Positions 46,668-58,273 are shown, counted from the first letter of the stretch. The stretch is 64,000 bases of DNA from Undaria pinnatifida (GCA_012845835.1 JABAKD010000022.1:12779218-12843217), one strand, 5' to 3'. The notes: generated by a model not told the origin, from the letters alone. Numbers and translations: made by a program.

Positions 46668-46840
46668 GTGCCCGTGCTTTTCATCACCCCAGCATTGATT
46701 TCCGTCCACGTCAGGGAGTAGCTCCCTTCACACGAAACCTGGCTCCCTGCTCCCAGCTTCCCCAGCGTGCTGCAGTCGTCCACGATGCCAGGGTTAGACA
46801 CGCTTACAGCCTTCAGATCCACGTTTCCGGTGTTTCTCAC
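46668..46840 (-). CDS. Exon E8, main part of repeat module 3
   Basis: The exon is 173 nt, phase 0 to 2, with acceptor CCCTTTAAG|GTG and donor GGCAC|GTGAGT. It encodes VRNTGNVDLKAVSVSN, KLGAGSQVSCEGSYSLT and WTEINAGVMKSTG. Here the A/B boundary is not interrupted by an intron, so this exon carries both the cysteine strand and the E-I-N-A-G motif. Its phases and boundaries are the same as E30 (176 nt). Confidence 0.9.
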
Positions 46841-47394
46841 CTTAAAGGGGAACAATATTTCACGGGGTCAGGGGGGGTGCACGCATTTCATGCATAAAGT
46901 TAGCATTGAGACCATAAACCTTCGTATCCCACACAATGCCATGATGGAGCACGTCGAGTTTTCACCGACCAGGGACGGGGTCAGGAGGGTGGTGTAATCA
47001 CTGTACAATGCATGGTCATATCACGGTTCAGGGGGGGCGGGAGGGGGTGATCACACCATGCATGGCCGTAGTCTCAAGACTATACGCAGACCCTCGCATC
47101 CTTGCGCCCAGTCTCCCCTACATGCTACATACAGTAATCGTTTACGACACCGGGGTTGGGCACGGTTACAGCTATCAGATCTCCGTTTCCGGTGATTTCT
47201 CACCTCGGTAGGGAAAAAGGGTGTTCACAGTGTACGAAGCACCTCGCTTCGTTGAGGTAGGATTTTTTTTCTTTGGGTGGGTTAACTCCTTTACGACTGG
47301 AAACCCTTTTCCCGGAAAAAAAAACACTTACTTGGAGTTTGTTTACTATATGGAGACGTTTTTGGGATCTGAAGGGGCCAAGCCACCATTGTCG

Positions 47395-47665
47395 CGTGCT
47401 ACGCTAGTGATACAGCAAAGCACCCCGTTTAGGCCAAAGTGGTTCTGACCGATGGGTCTCCTTAATGTTTATTCAGTTTGACAAACAAACACTACCCAAT
47501 TTTCATTTTTATTATCAGTTTCGCTAACGAGCCCACGACGTTTGTCTTACACCTAGGCCGAGGGCTTTTCGTAACAAAAACTCGAAAGTCAGATTTTGGG
47601 TGCAAAGAGGGTTCCTCGAAGTGGCGAGTCTCCGAGAAAAACTAAGTGTTGCTGCTACCGCAGCA
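47395..47665 (+). mobile_element. R3 MITE-like element, diverged
   Basis: It starts CGTGCTACGCTAGTGATAC and ends TGCTGCTACCGCAGCACACG. GGGTCTCCTTAATG replaces the usual GGGCTCCTTAACC block. Confidence 0.45.
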
Positions 47666-47799
47666 CACGTCCATGACGGACCTGCTGCGGATGTTCTCTT
47701 TCTTCTCTCTGGAAATTTTTATGAGTGTCCCATGTTTCCAATGTTGTTGCTCGCCAGGGTGCGTCCTGTGTACATCACTAGGTTTCTTGAGTCAATGCA

Positions 47800-48545
47800 C
47801 AAGGGCCATAACCAGGGGATATCTTGGGTACATCCCGAGTTTCCCAGGTGGAAAGGTATGGACCATAGTCAGTGGACATCTTGGGGACTTCTCTTGGTAT
47901 GATAGGTGGATGATTTTGAGCCATAGTCAGTGGACATCTTGGGTACACCTCCTGGTATGACAGGAGCAAGGCTACAGCAGGGGGTACCCCCCCTCTTTCA
48001 CCTCCGCGGGTCTTCACCAGTCGCTCGAGTGACTCTGTACCTCACTTGACCAAAAAACGTTAGATGGTTAGTTTGGCGCAACGTACCATTCAGGATTCAT
48101 ATCGAAAAATTAAAACAGCACGAAAGCCTATGACCGCAAGGATCAGGGGGGTCACTCGCGCGAGTACCCGAGCCACTGCCAAATAACGCCTCCAAACAAC
48201 ATAACCCCCCTACTGTATAGCTGGATGGATATGAACCATAGTCAGGGGACATATTGGGTACATCCTAGTGTTTTCTAGGTGGGCAATATATATGGACCAC
48301 AGCAAGGGGAAATTTTGTGTCCATCCCCGGGTTTCCTAGGTGGATGAATGTTGATCATTCGATAGATGTCACGTGGGTATACGAAGCACAGTGTTTGTTT
48401 GAGATGATAGGGTGTTAGAGGGCGTTTGTCAGCAGCAATAATGGCGAGGTTCGTGTCCTGCCGTCGACGCTATTAGCTAAGGGGCTCCATTTCTTCTCAT
48501 CAGGGGACATCTTGGGTATTATACACGTCCAGGTTTCCTATATGG
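47800..48545. repeat. Tandem repeat of 55-65 bp interrupted by R2
   Basis: Units with ACCATAGTCAG-GGACATC, TTGGGTACATCC and TTTCCTAGGTGG recur near 47805, 47862, 47920, 48230, 48290 and 48500. The R2 element lies in the gap after the third unit. Confidence 0.65.
48008..48215 (+). mobile_element. R2 MITE-like element inside a tandem array
   Basis: CGAGTGACTCTGTACCTCAC, AACAGCACGAAAGCC and GGGGGTCACTCGCGCGAGTA match the R2 consensus closely. Confidence 0.65.
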
Positions 48546-49179
48546 ATGTCTCGATGGATGTCCTCGGGTTTTCGTAGGTGGTTGGATCTGGAACCATATA
48601 CTCCACGCGTATATTCGAAGTTCCTCGTTTCTTTGAGGACACTTATACCCTGAGAAGTGACAAGCCAAAGCAAAAACCGTAAATTAGCTTTAAACCAGCT
48701 ATTTTTGGGGGGAGGAGGTGTACTCATCAGTCTATATTGTGTCGCCCTAGTCTTGAGTCTTAGGACCCTCCCATCACTACCATGCCTGGGCGGGGCACGT
48801 CGTGCTTTCCCGAACCGGCAGGTATTACTTGCACCAAGCACGAAGTACCGTGAGGCGTTTGGCGGTTCCTATGAAGGGTGAGGTGCATTCTGCAAGAGCA
48901 GCTGGCGAGGCGGGCTTTAGCACCTTGAGGTACTTTCTTGCGCATGAATAAGTCAGGGGAGACGGGAAGCTTGTCGGTTTGCAGCATATCGTCGAGCTAT
49001 CTGACTTCAACACACATAATCCGATATAAGTGCAGCATGATGAACAATCTGACGGCTTAGGTATAGTCTACAGCAACGAACAATATTGTGAGACGCAAAT
49101 GGAGTTACAACGAAAGCGAGGACCAGGAAGTTCCTCAGTAGAGTAGAAATATTTTTGAATGTTTTGGCCTGACCAAAGT

Positions 49180-49612
49180 ACTGTACTGCATTTTACTGTA
49201 CTGTGCTGTACTTTACTTTACTTTACTGTACTGTACAGTACTGTACCGTACTGTACCGTACTGTACTGTGCTGTACTGTACTGTACTGTACTGTACTGTA
49301 CTGTACTGTACTGTACTGTACTGTACTGTACTGTACTGTACTGTACTGTACTGTACTGTACTGTGCTGTGCTGTGCTGTACTGTACTGTACTGTACTGTA
49401 CTGTGCTGTGCTGTGCTGTGCTGTACTGTACTGTACTGTACTGTACTGTACTGTGCTGTGCTGTACTGTACTGTACTGTACTGTACTGTACTGTACTGTA
49501 CTGTACTGTACTGTACTGTACTGTACTGTACTGTACTGTACTGTACTGTACTGTACTGTACTGTACTGTACTGTACTGTACTGTACTGTACTGTACTGTA
49601 CTGTAGTACTGT
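49180..49612. repeat. CTGTA pentanucleotide microsatellite
   Basis: About 85 units of CTGTA with scattered CTGTG variants. It produces long artificial Tyr-Cys-Thr-Val-Leu ORFs on both strands. Confidence 0.95.
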
Positions 49613-49975
49613 ACCCCTGTCGTAGCAGGCGTTGGTGCGGTGTTGAATATTTAGTTGGTTTAAACCAGTTCGGGGCATTAAAAATTCCCACCTTAAAAGG
49701 GGGGGGCGGAGTATGCTCATTTGTTGGTTGCCTTAGTTATTTGACCATTGACCACGCATGCCTTTCGAGACGGAGCACGAGGGGGGGAATAATTTTGCAC
49801 CAGTTGTACTGAGGCAGTGAAAATTAATTCATGGCTTCCACAGTAGTTCAAGACACTTCCCACCTCCCATTTTTACGGGAGACGATAAGGAAATTCGTAC
49901 AGGAGCCTGTATATAGGGGAGCGGTTCATATAATGAATGAACGAATGAACCAATGATTGAACGAATGAATATATG

Positions 49976-50176
49976 AGTCATCCTACCGTGGGGGTTGAGG
50001 TTTTGGTGACAAACATTTCTGATTCGTGGAGCGGTTGACCTCCTCAAGTGTAGAACTACCGGTTAGTATGATAGCTGTACACGAGTATAATGGTTGTTTT
50101 TAGGACTGGTGCACAGAATCATAAAATTCTTAGAACCTGCTGCACCCATATGAAAGGGTGGGGTGATTCTCGTACT
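49976..50176 (+). mobile_element. R1 MITE-like element
   Basis: It has GTCATCCTACCGTGGGGG at the left, CCTCAAGTGTAGAACTAC inside, and ATTCTTAGAACCTGCTGCAC at the right. Confidence 0.6.
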
Positions 50177-50399
50177 GTTTCAAAGGCATCCATTAGTTTG
50201 GATATAAGAGGGGGACGATAGATAAACAGGTATATGGAGATACGACGAAACGGCATGTAGGGGGAAGGGGTGAGATTTGATTACTTCATACTGTTTCGAG
50301 GCATTCATTGTTGCTTTGCTAGAGGGAGATGTTTCGAGGCATTCGTTCTTGTTTTGTTAGAGGGAGAAGATGTACTGGATTATTTCCGCTTCGTATCGT

Positions 50400-50640
50400 A
50401 AAGTCACCCGCGATAGCCTAGCTAAAGACGTACGGTCTTCACCGGAACCAGATACCCGACAACCTCATTCATGTCAGCACCTTACCATAAAGAGACATGT
50501 ATTTTCTTACCGTAACGATATGCGCGAAGACCTCATTCATGCCATACGTTCCTTGCCGGAAAGATGTACTCGATAATATCATCCATGTCATCACCATACC
50601 ATCAAAAGGTACCTGTACTAGTTAACTCCGCATGTCAGCG
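50400..50640 (-). pseudogene. Three decayed copies of the E7 3' half
   Basis: At about 50420-50465 it reads ADMNEVVGYLV, at about 50490-50540 MNEVFAHIVT followed by GTAAGA, and at about 50560-50605 DDMDDIIEYIF. All match ADMNEVIEYTFT of E7 and are spaced roughly 75-85 bp apart. Confidence 0.75.
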
Positions 50641-50657
50641 CGGCCCAAGGTCCTTAC

Positions 50658-50743
50658 CGTAAAGGTGTACTCGATAACCTCATTCATGTCAGCGTAGCCC
50701 ACAGTGCCACCACCCTCTTGGTCTATCCATGCACCTCGTGTTG
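50658..50743 (-). CDS. Exon E7, first part of repeat module 3
   Basis: The exon is 86 nt, phase 1 to 0, with acceptor CTTTGCATTCAG and donor ACG|GTAAGG. It encodes TRGAWIDQEGGGTVGYADMN followed by EVIEYTFT, ending just before the V-x-N-T-G strand supplied by E8. The GYAD segment is shared only with E29, so E7-E8 and E29-E30 look like a duplicated pair. Three decayed copies of its 3' half sit immediately downstream (50400-50640). Confidence 0.88.
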
Positions 50744-53700
50744 CTGAATGCAAAGACAAACAATCGCCAAAGGGCATAAGCAGAATAGGGTGGGATGAGT
50801 GTCAGACGCCATCTAGATATAGCGTGGCACGACGAAATGGCACAAACAAAATGGGAACCCGAGTAAAAAAAGGAGTATCCGTTCACGACATTGAAACTCG
50901 TCGAAGTTTTATCCCTTCGAGCGGGATTCACACGCACCTACAACGATGCCCCGATATCGAAATAAACCACATCCGACTGTCTTGGCTACAGCATACACTT
51001 TGGACTAACGTTGGCCTTATCGTTTGAGCCGAAACGCCAAAAGCGGGGTCGAACAATCATTCCTGGCGGGACGGAGACACTCGACATTAGTTATGTTTTT
51101 TTTTCCGCGTTCTGTTGAAGGGGTAGCGCTTGCAACTGTTTGATCTCGGACCGAGGGGCTTCCTCAACCCACTCCCGATGCGATACCGTTCGTGTTCAAA
51201 CAAATCAACAATCAGTTGGGGCGTGCCTAGGCCATGGAACTGGTCATGGCTTTAAATCTTCGTTTTTGTCTCGAGGTCATGTTTCGGGTAAGGTATGGCG
51301 CCCCTCGGTTTTGGAGCTTCTGAAAAATCAGGCACACCCCTATCGTAGGACGCGCTTTTTTTTTCATATTCGGGACAACCCATGGCCACAGGCGCCGTCC
51401 GTTCTTCCGATCGGTACGTGCCTTCATTTTCGTCGCGCAGAGGGCTCGTCAAATTTGGTGTCCTCGCGTTCTCGTGCTTTCGGCGACGAAAAATAGGTGA
51501 ACGGCTGCCGCACTGGAGCGGTGTTATTGTATGACCAAATGGTCTCGAAGCCAAATCTTCCCATGCTTGTTCTGTTTTGTTTCTGTGCAAACAGTTTGAC
51601 GTGTTGCTCCGTCTCATTTGGGTTGGTATAGCCGACTGAAGTTCACCAGCCGTCACACAGATGTTACTTCCATATAAGGGATTGCTTTTTATAATGCTTC
51701 AACGATCATTATTAGCGACCTCCCCATAATCGCTAGAGTTGTAGTACTCCCGGCTGGCATATTTCAAACATATCAGACTAAGTGTTTTTGAAGCATATGC
51801 TACAGTATATGATACATCGTGTTGCTGATGTCCGTCAGGAAGGTGGCTGACACCAACGTGCCACGGTATAGTGGTAACACGGTAACACACGGTACAGTGG
51901 TAACACGGTAACACACGGTACAGAGGTAACACGGTAACACACGGTATAGTGGTAACACGGTAACACACGGTATAGTGGTAACACGGTAACACACGTTATA
52001 GAGGTAACACAGTAACACACGGTATAGTGGTAACACGGTAACACACGGTATAGTGGTAACACGGTAACACACGGTATAGTGGTAACACGGTAACACACGG
52101 TATAGTGGTAACACGGTAACACACGGTATAGAGGTAACACGGTAACACACGGTATAGTGGTAACACGGTAACACACGGTATAGTGGTAACACGGTAACAC
52201 ACGGTATAGTGGTAACACGGTAACACACGGTATAGTGGTAACACGGTAACACACGGTATAGTGGTAACACGGTAACACACGGTATAGTGGTAACACGGTA
52301 ACACACGGTATAGTGGTAACACGGTAACACACGGTATAGTGGTAACACGGTAACACACGGTATAGTGGTAACACGGCAACACACGGTATAGAGGTAACAC
52401 GGTAACACACGGTATAGTGGTAACACGGTAACACACGGTATAGTGGTAACACGGTAACACACGGTATAGTGGTAACACGGTAACACACGGTATAGTGGTA
52501 ACACGGTAACACACGGTATAGTGGTAACACGGTAACACACGGTATAGTGGTAACACGGTAACACACGGTATAGTGGTAACACGGTAACACACGGTATAGA
52601 GGTAACACGGTAACACACGGTATAGTGGTAACACGGTAACACACGGTATAGTGGTAACACGGTAACACACGGTATAGAGGTAACACGGTAACACACGGTA
52701 TAGTGGTAACACGGTAACACACGGTATAGTGGTAACACGGTAACACACGGTATAGAGGTAACACGGTAACACACGGTATAGTGGTAACACGGTAACACAC
52801 GGTATAGTGGTAACACGGTAACACACGGTATAGAGGTAACACGGTAACACACGGTATAGTGGTAACACGGTAACACACGGTACAGTGGTAACACGGTAAC
52901 ACACGGTATAGAGGTAACACGGTAACACACGGTATAGTGGTAACACGATAACACACGGTATAGTGGTAACACGGTAGCACACGGTATAGAGGTAACACGG
53001 TAACACACGGTATAGAGGTAACACGGTAACACACGGTATAGTGGTAACACGGTAACACACGGTATAGTGGTAACACGGTAACACACGGTATAGTGGTAAC
53101 ACGGTAACACACGGTATAGAGGTAACACGGTAACACACGGTATAGTGGTAACACGGTAACACACGGTATAGTGGTAACACGGTAACACACGGTATAGAGG
53201 TAACACGGTAACACACGGTATAGTGGTAACACGGTAACACACGGTATAGAGGTAACACGGTAACACACGGTATAGTGGTAACACGGTAACACACGGTATA
53301 GTGGTAACACGGTAACACACGGTATAGTGGTAACACGGTAACACACGGTATAGAGGTAACACGGTAACACACGGTATAGTGGTAACACGGTAACACACGG
53401 TATAGTGGTAACACGGTAACACACGGTATAGAGGTAACACGGTAACACACGGTATAGTGGTAACACGGTAACACACGGTATAGTGGTAACACGGTAACAC
53501 ACGGTATAGAGGTAACACGGTAACACACGGTATAGTGGTAACACGGTAGCACACGGTATAGAGGTAACACGGTAACACACGGTATAGTGGTAACACGGTA
53601 ACACACGGTATAGTGGTAACACGGTAACACACGATATAGAGGTAACACGGTAACACACGGTATAGTGGTAACACGGTAACACACGGTATAGTGGTAACAC

Positions 53701-55413
53701 GGTAACACACGGTATAGAGGTAACACGGTAACACACGGTATAGTGGTAACACGGTAACACACGGTATAGTGGTAACACGGTAACACACGGTATAGTGGTA
53801 ACACGATAACACACGGTATAGTGGTAACACGGTAGCACACGGTATAGTGGTAACACGGTAGCACACGGTATAGTGGTAACACGGTAACACACGGTATAGA
53901 GGTAACACGGTAACACACGGTATAGTGGTAACACGGTAACACACGGTATAGTGGTAACACGGTAACACACGGTATAGAGGTAACACGGTAACACACGGTA
54001 TAGAGGTAACACGGTAACACACGGTATAGTGGTAACACGGTAACACACGGTATAGTGGTAACACGGTAACACACGGTATAGAGGTAACACGGTAACACAC
54101 GGTATAGTGGTAACACGGTAACACACGGTATAGTGGTAACACGGTAACACACGGTATAGAGGTAACACGGTAACACACGGTATAGTGGTAACACGGTAAC
54201 ACACGGTATAGTGGTAACACGGTAACACACGATATAGAGGTAACACGGTAACACACGGTATAGTGGTAACACGGTAACACACGGTATAGTGGTAACACGG
54301 CAACACACGGTATAGAGGTAACACGGTAACACACGGTATAGTGGTAACACGGTAAAACACGGTATAGTGGTAACACGGTAACACACGGTATAGTGGTAAC
54401 ACGATAACACACGGTATAGTGGTAACACGGTAGCACACGGTATAGTGGTAACACGGTAACACACGGTATAGAGGTAACACGGTAACACACGGTATAGTGG
54501 TAACACGGTAACACACGGTATAGTGGTAACACGGTAACACACGGTATAGAGGTAACACGGTAACACACGGTATAGTGGTAACACGGTAACACACGGTATA
54601 GTGGTAACACGGTAACACACGGTATAGTGGTAACACGATAACACACGGTATAGAGGTAACACGGTAACACACGGTATAGTGGTAACACGGTAACACACGG
54701 TATAGAGGTAACACGGTAACACACGGTATAGTGGTAACACGGTAACACACGGTAAAGTGGTAACACGGTAACACACGGTATAGAGGTAACACGGTAACAC
54801 ACGGTATAGTGGTAACACGGTAACACACGGTATAGTGGTAACACGGTAGCACACGGTATAGTGGTAACACGGTAACACACGGTATAGAGGTAACACGGTA
54901 ACACACGGTATAGTGGTAACACGGTAACACACGGTATAGTGGTAACACGGTAACACACGGTATAGAGGTAACACGGTAACACACGGTATAGTGGTAACAC
55001 GGTAACACACGGTATAGTGGTAACACGGTAACACACGGTATAGAGGTAACACGGTAACACACGGTATAGAGGTAACACGGTAACACACGGTATAGAGGTA
55101 ACACGGTAACACACGGTATAGAGGTAACACGGTAACACCTGCCCCGGAATCATCGCTGTTAGGGTGCTCCAGCCGCGAGGAGCTCTCTACCTTTCCAGAA
55201 ACTTGACTTTGTTGCAGAAAACGTCGCAAGCTTAGCCCGAGGGCCAATTCGATGGCCTAGTAAGTAAGTAGGTATACAAAGGACGACAAATTGCAAAACG
55301 ATACCGGGAAGGTCTTCGGTTGAGAATCCTCCGCCGTCAGTCATTAAGTCATCAATACTTTGGATAAAAACGTGCTACCCGCAAAGGTAGAGCGCGTTCA
55401 CGTTTCGTCCCAC
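50744..55413. other. 4.7-kb intron between E6 and E7
   Basis: It contains an R5-like fragment (51370-51490), an R3 end (51300-51350) and the large 26-bp satellite. The flanking exons are in matching phase, so the satellite is intronic. Confidence 0.7.
51864..55137. repeat. 26-bp satellite array, about 126 units
   Basis: Each unit is made of three related parts: GGTAACAC, GGTAACACAC and GGTATAGT (or GGTATAGA). Units ending in A are followed by two ending in T over much of the array, giving a 78-bp higher-order period. Point variants are few. The unit contains no stop in the three minus frames, which creates three overlapping ORFs of more than 1,000 codons. Confidence 0.97.
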
Positions 55414-55549
55414 CTAGTTCGACGTCAAGATCGAGCCCGATTGACCCGGTCCAGGTGTGCGTTCTGGTGATACTCTCCCCGGTTTTCGATACGGCTGTGA
55501 CGATGGCCGTGTTTGAAGCAATGCCAGCGTTAACCTCGGATTGAAAGAT
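55414..55549 (-). CDS. Exon E6, B-type half of repeat module 2
   Basis: The exon is 136 nt, phase 0 to 1, with acceptor TTTGACCAG|ATC and donor CTAG|GTGGGA. It encodes IFQSEVNAGIASNTAIVTAV and ends SIGLDLDVEL. I-F-Q-S-E-V-N-A-G stands for V-T-Q-x-D-I-D-A-G. It follows E5 in phase 0. The next exon, E7, is 4.7 kb away across the satellite-bearing intron. Decayed copies of this region follow on its upstream side at 55.69-55.96 kb. Confidence 0.88.
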
Positions 55550-55689
55550 CTGGTCAAACGGGCGAAGTCGGAGAGACCGGCGTGACAAAAGCGTGGAAGA
55601 TCGAGACGCGCGCAGCGAGCAGTAAACATGGATTCAATCAAGTCGTCACGATACGGCTTCGCAAGCGTTTGACACGACAAAGTCACCAC

Positions 55690-55960
55690 CCGTCACTCAA
55701 GTATTTGAAGCGATCCCAGCATTAAGATCGACTTGTAAAAACATTGGAAAACAAACGGGTGACGTCAAACAGGCCGGGGTGTAGCGGCGTTTTGAGGGCG
55801 AGACATGCGCAGAAGTACATAATGCTCACGTCCGATCGTCACGACAGTCACACCAAGTATTATAGTTTGCAAATAAAATCATCACAAAAAGTCTTTCCAA
55901 ACAGTTGCCCGCGACAGCGTCACGACCCACCTCTCAAGTATGGTACGTATCCATGATTCA
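55690..55960 (-). pseudogene. Tandem decayed copies of the E6 acceptor side
   Basis: AGTATTTGAAGCGATCCCAG and the following CATTAAGATCGA match GTGTTTGAAGCAATGCCAGC in E6. Upstream GACAAAGTCACCACCCGTCA recurs in altered form near 55920, so a segment of about 190-240 bp was repeated. Confidence 0.6.
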
Positions 55961-56639
55961 ACTGAATAATAGTGCCACCTAATCTGCTGCCAAGTTTCAA
56001 TTACAATACTAGCTCTAACAATGTCGTGGCCAATACCTGGTACACTGTTATGGAGCATCATAGTACTCGGAACCCACGATATCTATTAAAACCTGTATAC
56101 CCCTTTGTCTATACTTCTCACGTTTAATCCTGGTTATTATTACTAAATTACTATATTTCTGGCGTGTCATCTACCACCGTGAGGTCAGCTGCCAGGCATG
56201 CAGAGCAAACCGCGCCTTGTGCATTCGACAATGACAAGGTAATGTGAATGACCATTGCATATCACACGGAATGTAAGACGTCGTGGAACACGAAAGTGCG
56301 CCGATCGCGTGTTATTCACTCGACATATACCAGACACAGCACTACAAAAGGCCATCTAAAATAACCTTATACAGTGTAAAATAAAGAACCGCGGAAACGA
56401 TGCATGCGGTGAAGAGGCTAACATCCGTTCTGCTTTTTTTCTCCTGGCTTTCAGCTTTTTTGCTTCGTTGCAGGCAAGCAGCGTAGCACAAAATATTTCG
56501 CCATCGTTTCCCTGGTTGTGATCTAACAGCAACGACGCTACTTTCATGTAATCATTATGCTCGATTAAATGCGACGATGCCAATAGCATTTATGATGTTC
56601 AAATCGCCCAATGGATCGTCCTTTAACGGCTCTCCGAAT

Positions 56640-56705
56640 GATAAGCCGAGCATGTGCAAGAACCTCATACATCAAAGGAGGCCAATGGTTGAGTTTCTGG
56701 CATAC
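56640..56705 (-). pseudogene. Decayed copy of the E5 3' end, with stop
   Basis: It reads QPLASFDV, then a stop, then GSCTCSAYHS, against QPLASLDVEDSHTCRVSHK in E5. Confidence 0.65.
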
Positions 56706-56789
56706 TGGGCACAAGCAAAGGCTCAATTACATCAAGTCAATTGTTTGCATCGTGAATTGTAACCTAAGTGTGATCGTCCTTATACGACT

Positions 56790-56885
56790 CACCGAGTGAG
56801 AATCCGAGCAGCATGTGAATGAGTCTCCCACGTCAAGGGCAATCAACGGTCGATTTGCTTTGCAGCTGAAACATGTCCTATTGCG
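56790..56885 (-). pseudogene. Open copy of the E5 3' end
   Basis: It reads FSCKANRPLIALDVGDSFTC followed by CSDSHS and a good GTGAGT donor. It matches VSCNRGQPLASLDVEDSHTC of E5. The frame is intact, but no acceptor in the required phase was found, so it is listed as a copy, not an exon. Confidence 0.6.
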
Positions 56886-58061
56886 CCACTTTTTACGCTC
56901 GTAAAAACGCCCAGTCATGGCAACAAAAAGTGCTACAAAATGGATGCAGTACACGCTTAGCGCTGATTCCCGTCGAGATGCGACCTGAGATAGGGATAGC
57001 AAGTTGGGGCCAAAATATTCGGATTGACGGCGGTCCTTAATTGAGGATCTACTCTGTATTTGACGCTATTAATGGCATCAGTACCGTTCTGTGTCTAATG
57101 TGTCTATGTATAATATGAACTTTTTTTTTCTGGCGTGCTGTTCTCCGGCGGCCGAGGGTTTTTTCTCGCGCTTTCGGCTGCGGGGCAAGCATTGCGCCCA
57201 TCGGTGCGTTACGACGCATGTTTCTATCTCGACCGAGCTTCCGTTGCGGTGCTCTGAGCATCCAACGTCGCTGAGCTGGTTCTGTTGATCAAGGGGTTGC
57301 GTTCCACCTCGCTGCTCAAGCCGTCAAGGTGCATGGAAACCCCCCCACTTTTCGTTTTTATAGCCCGCTCCCCTCTCGCAATTTTTCTTTCGCTCTGCGT
57401 TCCCGTCCGCCGTACAATACACCAGTCGCATTGGGGTCCCATTGTTTGGCATTTTCTGCTGTCTGCTACGACGCAGCAGTAGCAGCACACCTTTGTCACA
57501 GCCACGGCCTGTATGCGTGTGCTCTTCAATGTAAGTGTGGGTGAGGTATGTGCTTTTTTCAACTTGCGACGCCCCCGGGAAATTAAGTCAACCCCATTCC
57601 GAAGAGGAACCTTGTAGTTCCTACGCCAAGGAATTGCTCACTGAACTTGTTACTTTCAAAGGCAGTGTCTGTGGGAAAGATAGAAAACCCATCGTGTGAG
57701 AAACACCGGAATATAGCAGTAGCGAACAAGGGGGGGGAATGCGATACTCTTGTGACCGCCTTATCGATGACAGCCGCCTTATCCGCCAATAGAGCGGACA
57801 CCGTTATTTCTTTTTGGATTTGTTAGTTACAGGCTGAGAGTATTCGTACGCACGCGGAGGCTTTAACCGCCTGTAGTCCGCTCTTACGAGGGACCGGCCG
57901 CGCATTAGGTGGTCACCACCGTATTGTGGGTTTCGGTCATTCCAGGCGGGTTGACCGCCCTATTTATCGATACCGCATTATTTGGAGATACCGCCTTGTT
58001 CGGGGACCACTGTTGTACTGAGGCGCACCACTACCGTGGCATGCGTCGTAAACATGCTCAC

Positions 58062-58273
58062 CTTGTGGGAAACCCTGCATGTGTGCGAATCTTCCACATC
58101 AAGGGAGGCCAATGGCTGACCTCTGTTGCAGCTGACCTCGCCGCTGGAGTCGGTAACTTCGAGCCCCTCCAGAGTTACGGTTCCGCTGTTGGTGGTGACT
58201 ATGGTGTAAACTATCTCGTCCCCCGCGCGCCGAACATTAGATGGGTTGTTTTCAGTCCAGACTCCAGTGTTGA
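58062..58273 (-). CDS. Exon E5, A-type half of repeat module 2
   Basis: The exon is 212 nt, phase 1 to 0, with acceptor CAACCGCAG and donor AAG|GTGAGC. The translation includes GVWTENNPSN, AGDEIVYTIVTTNSGTVTL and LASLDVEDSHTCRVSHK. It carries every landmark of an A half: W-x-E, A-G-D-E-x-x-Y-T, T-N-S-G, and the cysteine pair SC...TC. The length equals E27. Two partial copies of its 3' portion lie downstream at about 56.65 and 56.8 kb. Confidence 0.9.

Larger units (their letters stand above)
46841..50657. other. Intron between E7 and E8
   Basis: It contains an R3 element (about 47395-47665), a 55-65 bp tandem array interrupted by an R2 element, the CTGTA array, an R1 copy (49976-50176) and E7 copies. 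Confidence 0.6.
55550..58061. other. Intron between E5 and E6
   Basis: It contains E6-region copies (55690-55960), two copies of the E5 3' end (56640-56705 and 56790-56885), and otherwise unremarkable sequence. Confidence 0.6.

Noticed and set aside
49159-49812. Long Tyr-Cys-Thr-Val-Leu ORFs on both strands
   Set aside because: They are translations of the CTGTA microsatellite.
51864-55137. CRISPR array
   Set aside because: Units are contiguous 26-bp repeats with no unique spacers.
51800-55247. Three overlapping minus-strand ORFs of 1,083-1,117 codons
   Set aside because: They are the three stop-free readings of the 26-bp satellite. All frames are open only because the unit lacks stops, and the flanking exons show that the region is intronic.
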